Shown one piece after another: positions 62,890 through 64,000 of a stretch of 64,000 bases of DNA (positions are counted from its first letter, which is position 1; every line of letters starts with the position of its first letter). The notes under the pieces are model-generated. The model made no database searches, was not told the DNA's origin, and was given only the letters and a program-made list of their open reading frames with translations. The DNA is from a virus: the IMG/VR virus record IMGVR_UViG_3300042564_002756, positions 1-64,000 of that record. One strand, 5' to 3'. The position numbers were made by a program, and so were the translations under genes.

Positions 62890-64000
62890 CAATCGCCGCC
62901 TTTCAGCAAAAACGAGTTGGAAATGGTTTTGAAGCTGAAGCTCGGGTCTTCATTGCACTTCCACACAAGGCCTTCGCGGATTTTGTGACTGATACTTGGT
63001 CCTTCTGCAAGAGCAAGACCTTCGTCAACGCTGTTAGGCGCTTTCCAGTCAGTGCCAAGAACAGGAACATGATCTAGCTCATGAAAATCGGCAACCCATT
63101 GGCGATTTGCCGGAGTAAGGTATTCGTGCTTTACAATGTCAAAAATGTCGAATACAAAGAAACGATGTTCCTTAAAGTTTTCACGGTTACCTTGGATCGA
63201 AGGCCCGCACATTTCTCCCTGAAATGCTAGACCATCTTTGATCTTATCACCAATCTTGAGAGCCATAGCAACAAAGGTGTTGCCTGCATTTTCTTCATTG
63301 ATCTTGAGCTCAAGGTTACGACTGCAAACACGAAGAACACCTTCCCAGCGGAAGATTGTGCAACTCGAACCGTCCAGTTTCATTGTAACTTCGTAGGTAG
63401 GTTCTTGGAAGTCAGCAGGAACAACGACAGGATGCTCTTGAAGAGTCTGAGTCTCAGCATTCCAGACCTTCTCAGTAGCAAACCTCTTGGCCCGCTTTTG
63501 AATATCACCAAAACAGTTCTGAATACGCTCTTGATCGGTCTTGGGGATCAAGGAAGTCGGAAACATACCCACAGCTTGGCCTTGAAGCTGAGCAGGAATT
63601 GGAGATTCCCACTTTTGGATGCCGAGGTATTCAGTGCAGTCGTATCCTTCAGACAATGATACTGAAGTATCATTTGCACCAAACCAAACTACATCTTTCT
63701 CATCTTCTGGATTTGTTGCTCGTGGGCCAAAGACATCAAGAATGTCGGTATCGAGTAGAAGCCCTTGAGAAACCTGACCACGCAAGCGAATAGTTCGTAG
63801 ACGTTCGCCTTTCACTCCGTTGTATTCGCGCGGTTCATTGCCTTTCGACAAGAAAGGAGCAAGTTCAGTTGGGACCCAAGCGTCAATTTCAATGTAGGCT
63901 GCAAGGTCACCGACCGCAAACTCACTTTTTTTCACTACGACTTTCCAGCCGTCAATAGTTGCTACTTCGATGGCGTCAGCACCTTCGATGGGCTGAATAT
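62889..64000 (-). CDS. RNA ligase, DRB0094/Rnl5-like (5'-partial)
   Basis: The frame continues to the right edge: a GTG at 63935 is internal, and 21 codons upstream still read PIEGADAIEVATIDGWKVVV, the family N-terminus. Motifs: nucleotidyltransferase lysine in YEVTMKLDGSSCTIF (KxDG), FQGEMCGP, FFVFDIFDI and LVWKC; the N-terminal ~150 residues form the OB-fold-like leader typical of DRB0094 ligases. Predicted to seal RNA nicks, countering host anticodon nucleases. Confidence 0.82.
   Translation of the reverse strand, partial: IQPIEGADAIEVATIDGWKVVVKKSEFAVGDLAAYIEIDAWVPTELAPFLSKGNEPREYNGVKGERLRTIRLRGQVSQGLLLDTDILDVFGPRATNPEDEKDVVWFGANDTSVSLSEGYDCTEYLGIQKWESPIPAQLQGQAVGMFPTSLIPKTDQERIQNCFGDIQKRAKRFATEKVWNAETQTLQEHPVVVPADFQEPTYEVTMKLDGSSCTIFRWEGVLRVCSRNLELKINEENAGNTFVAMALKIGDKIKDGLAFQGEMCGPSIQGNRENFKEHRFFVFDIFDIVKHEYLTPANRQWVADFHELDHVPVLGTDWKAPNSVDEGLALAEGPSISHKIREGLVWKCNEDPSFSFKTISNSFLLKGGD

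Overview
The window is part of the genome of a large T4-like contractile-tailed phage. The plus strand carries the neck, packaging, tail and head genes in T4 order: gp13, gp14, gp15, gp16, gp17, gp18, gp19, gp20, core protein, gp21, gp22, gp23. The minus strand carries a dense early or middle array of small genes with T4-like members (PhoH ATPase, RNase H-type 5' exonuclease, dNMP kinase, glutaredoxin, RuvC-like resolvase, RNA ligase). A GapR/DUF2312 homologue, a family typical of alphaproteobacteria, weakly suggests an alphaproteobacterial host; this is inference. No tRNA, rRNA, insertion sequence or CRISPR array was seen, and no stretch above 300 bases lacks a gene.

Layout. 1-9.1 kb: adhesion locus. 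It holds a giant collagen-like (Gly-X-Y) fibre with a C-terminal S74 chaperone, open at the left edge, then two paralogous short GFTGS adhesins, each followed by a different module (unknown or LamG-like), a decayed small gene, a glycine-rich adhesin and a fibre-assembly chaperone-like protein. 9.1-20.2 kb: a ten-gene glycan island (GT4, GT2 and GT17 glycosyltransferases, FkbM and family-24 methyltransferases, a GH130/GH43-like propeller, and a cytidylyltransferase-cupin fusion) with late promoters. 20.3-37.0 kb: head, neck and tail module, with a homing endonuclease between gp13 and gp14 and an extra truncated terminase ATPase before gp17. 37.05-37.1 kb: two hairpins that separate the convergent plus and minus transcription units. 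37.1-64 kb: minus-strand genes, ending in an RNA ligase open at the right edge.

Regulation. Plus-strand late genes are preceded by TATAAATA, the T4 late promoter. Minus-strand genes are served by about seventeen sigma70-like promoters (TTGACA, 16-17 bp, TATACT or similar), most with a conserved extension ACTGATTCTATAAGG. In several cases the stop codon of the preceding gene lies inside the -35 hexamer. A hairpin covers the ribosome-binding site and start codon of the RuvC-like resolvase, resembling the arrangement known for T4 gene 49.

How the genes fit together. Minus-strand products probably redirect host metabolism and signalling (GMP reductase, ppGpp hydrolase-like HD protein, deaminase-like protein, nucleotidases, GapR), counter defence (Acb1-like 2H phosphoesterase) and support replication and recombination. 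The late plus-strand genes build the virion. The glycan island next to the fibre genes may decorate the fibres or alter the host surface glycan.
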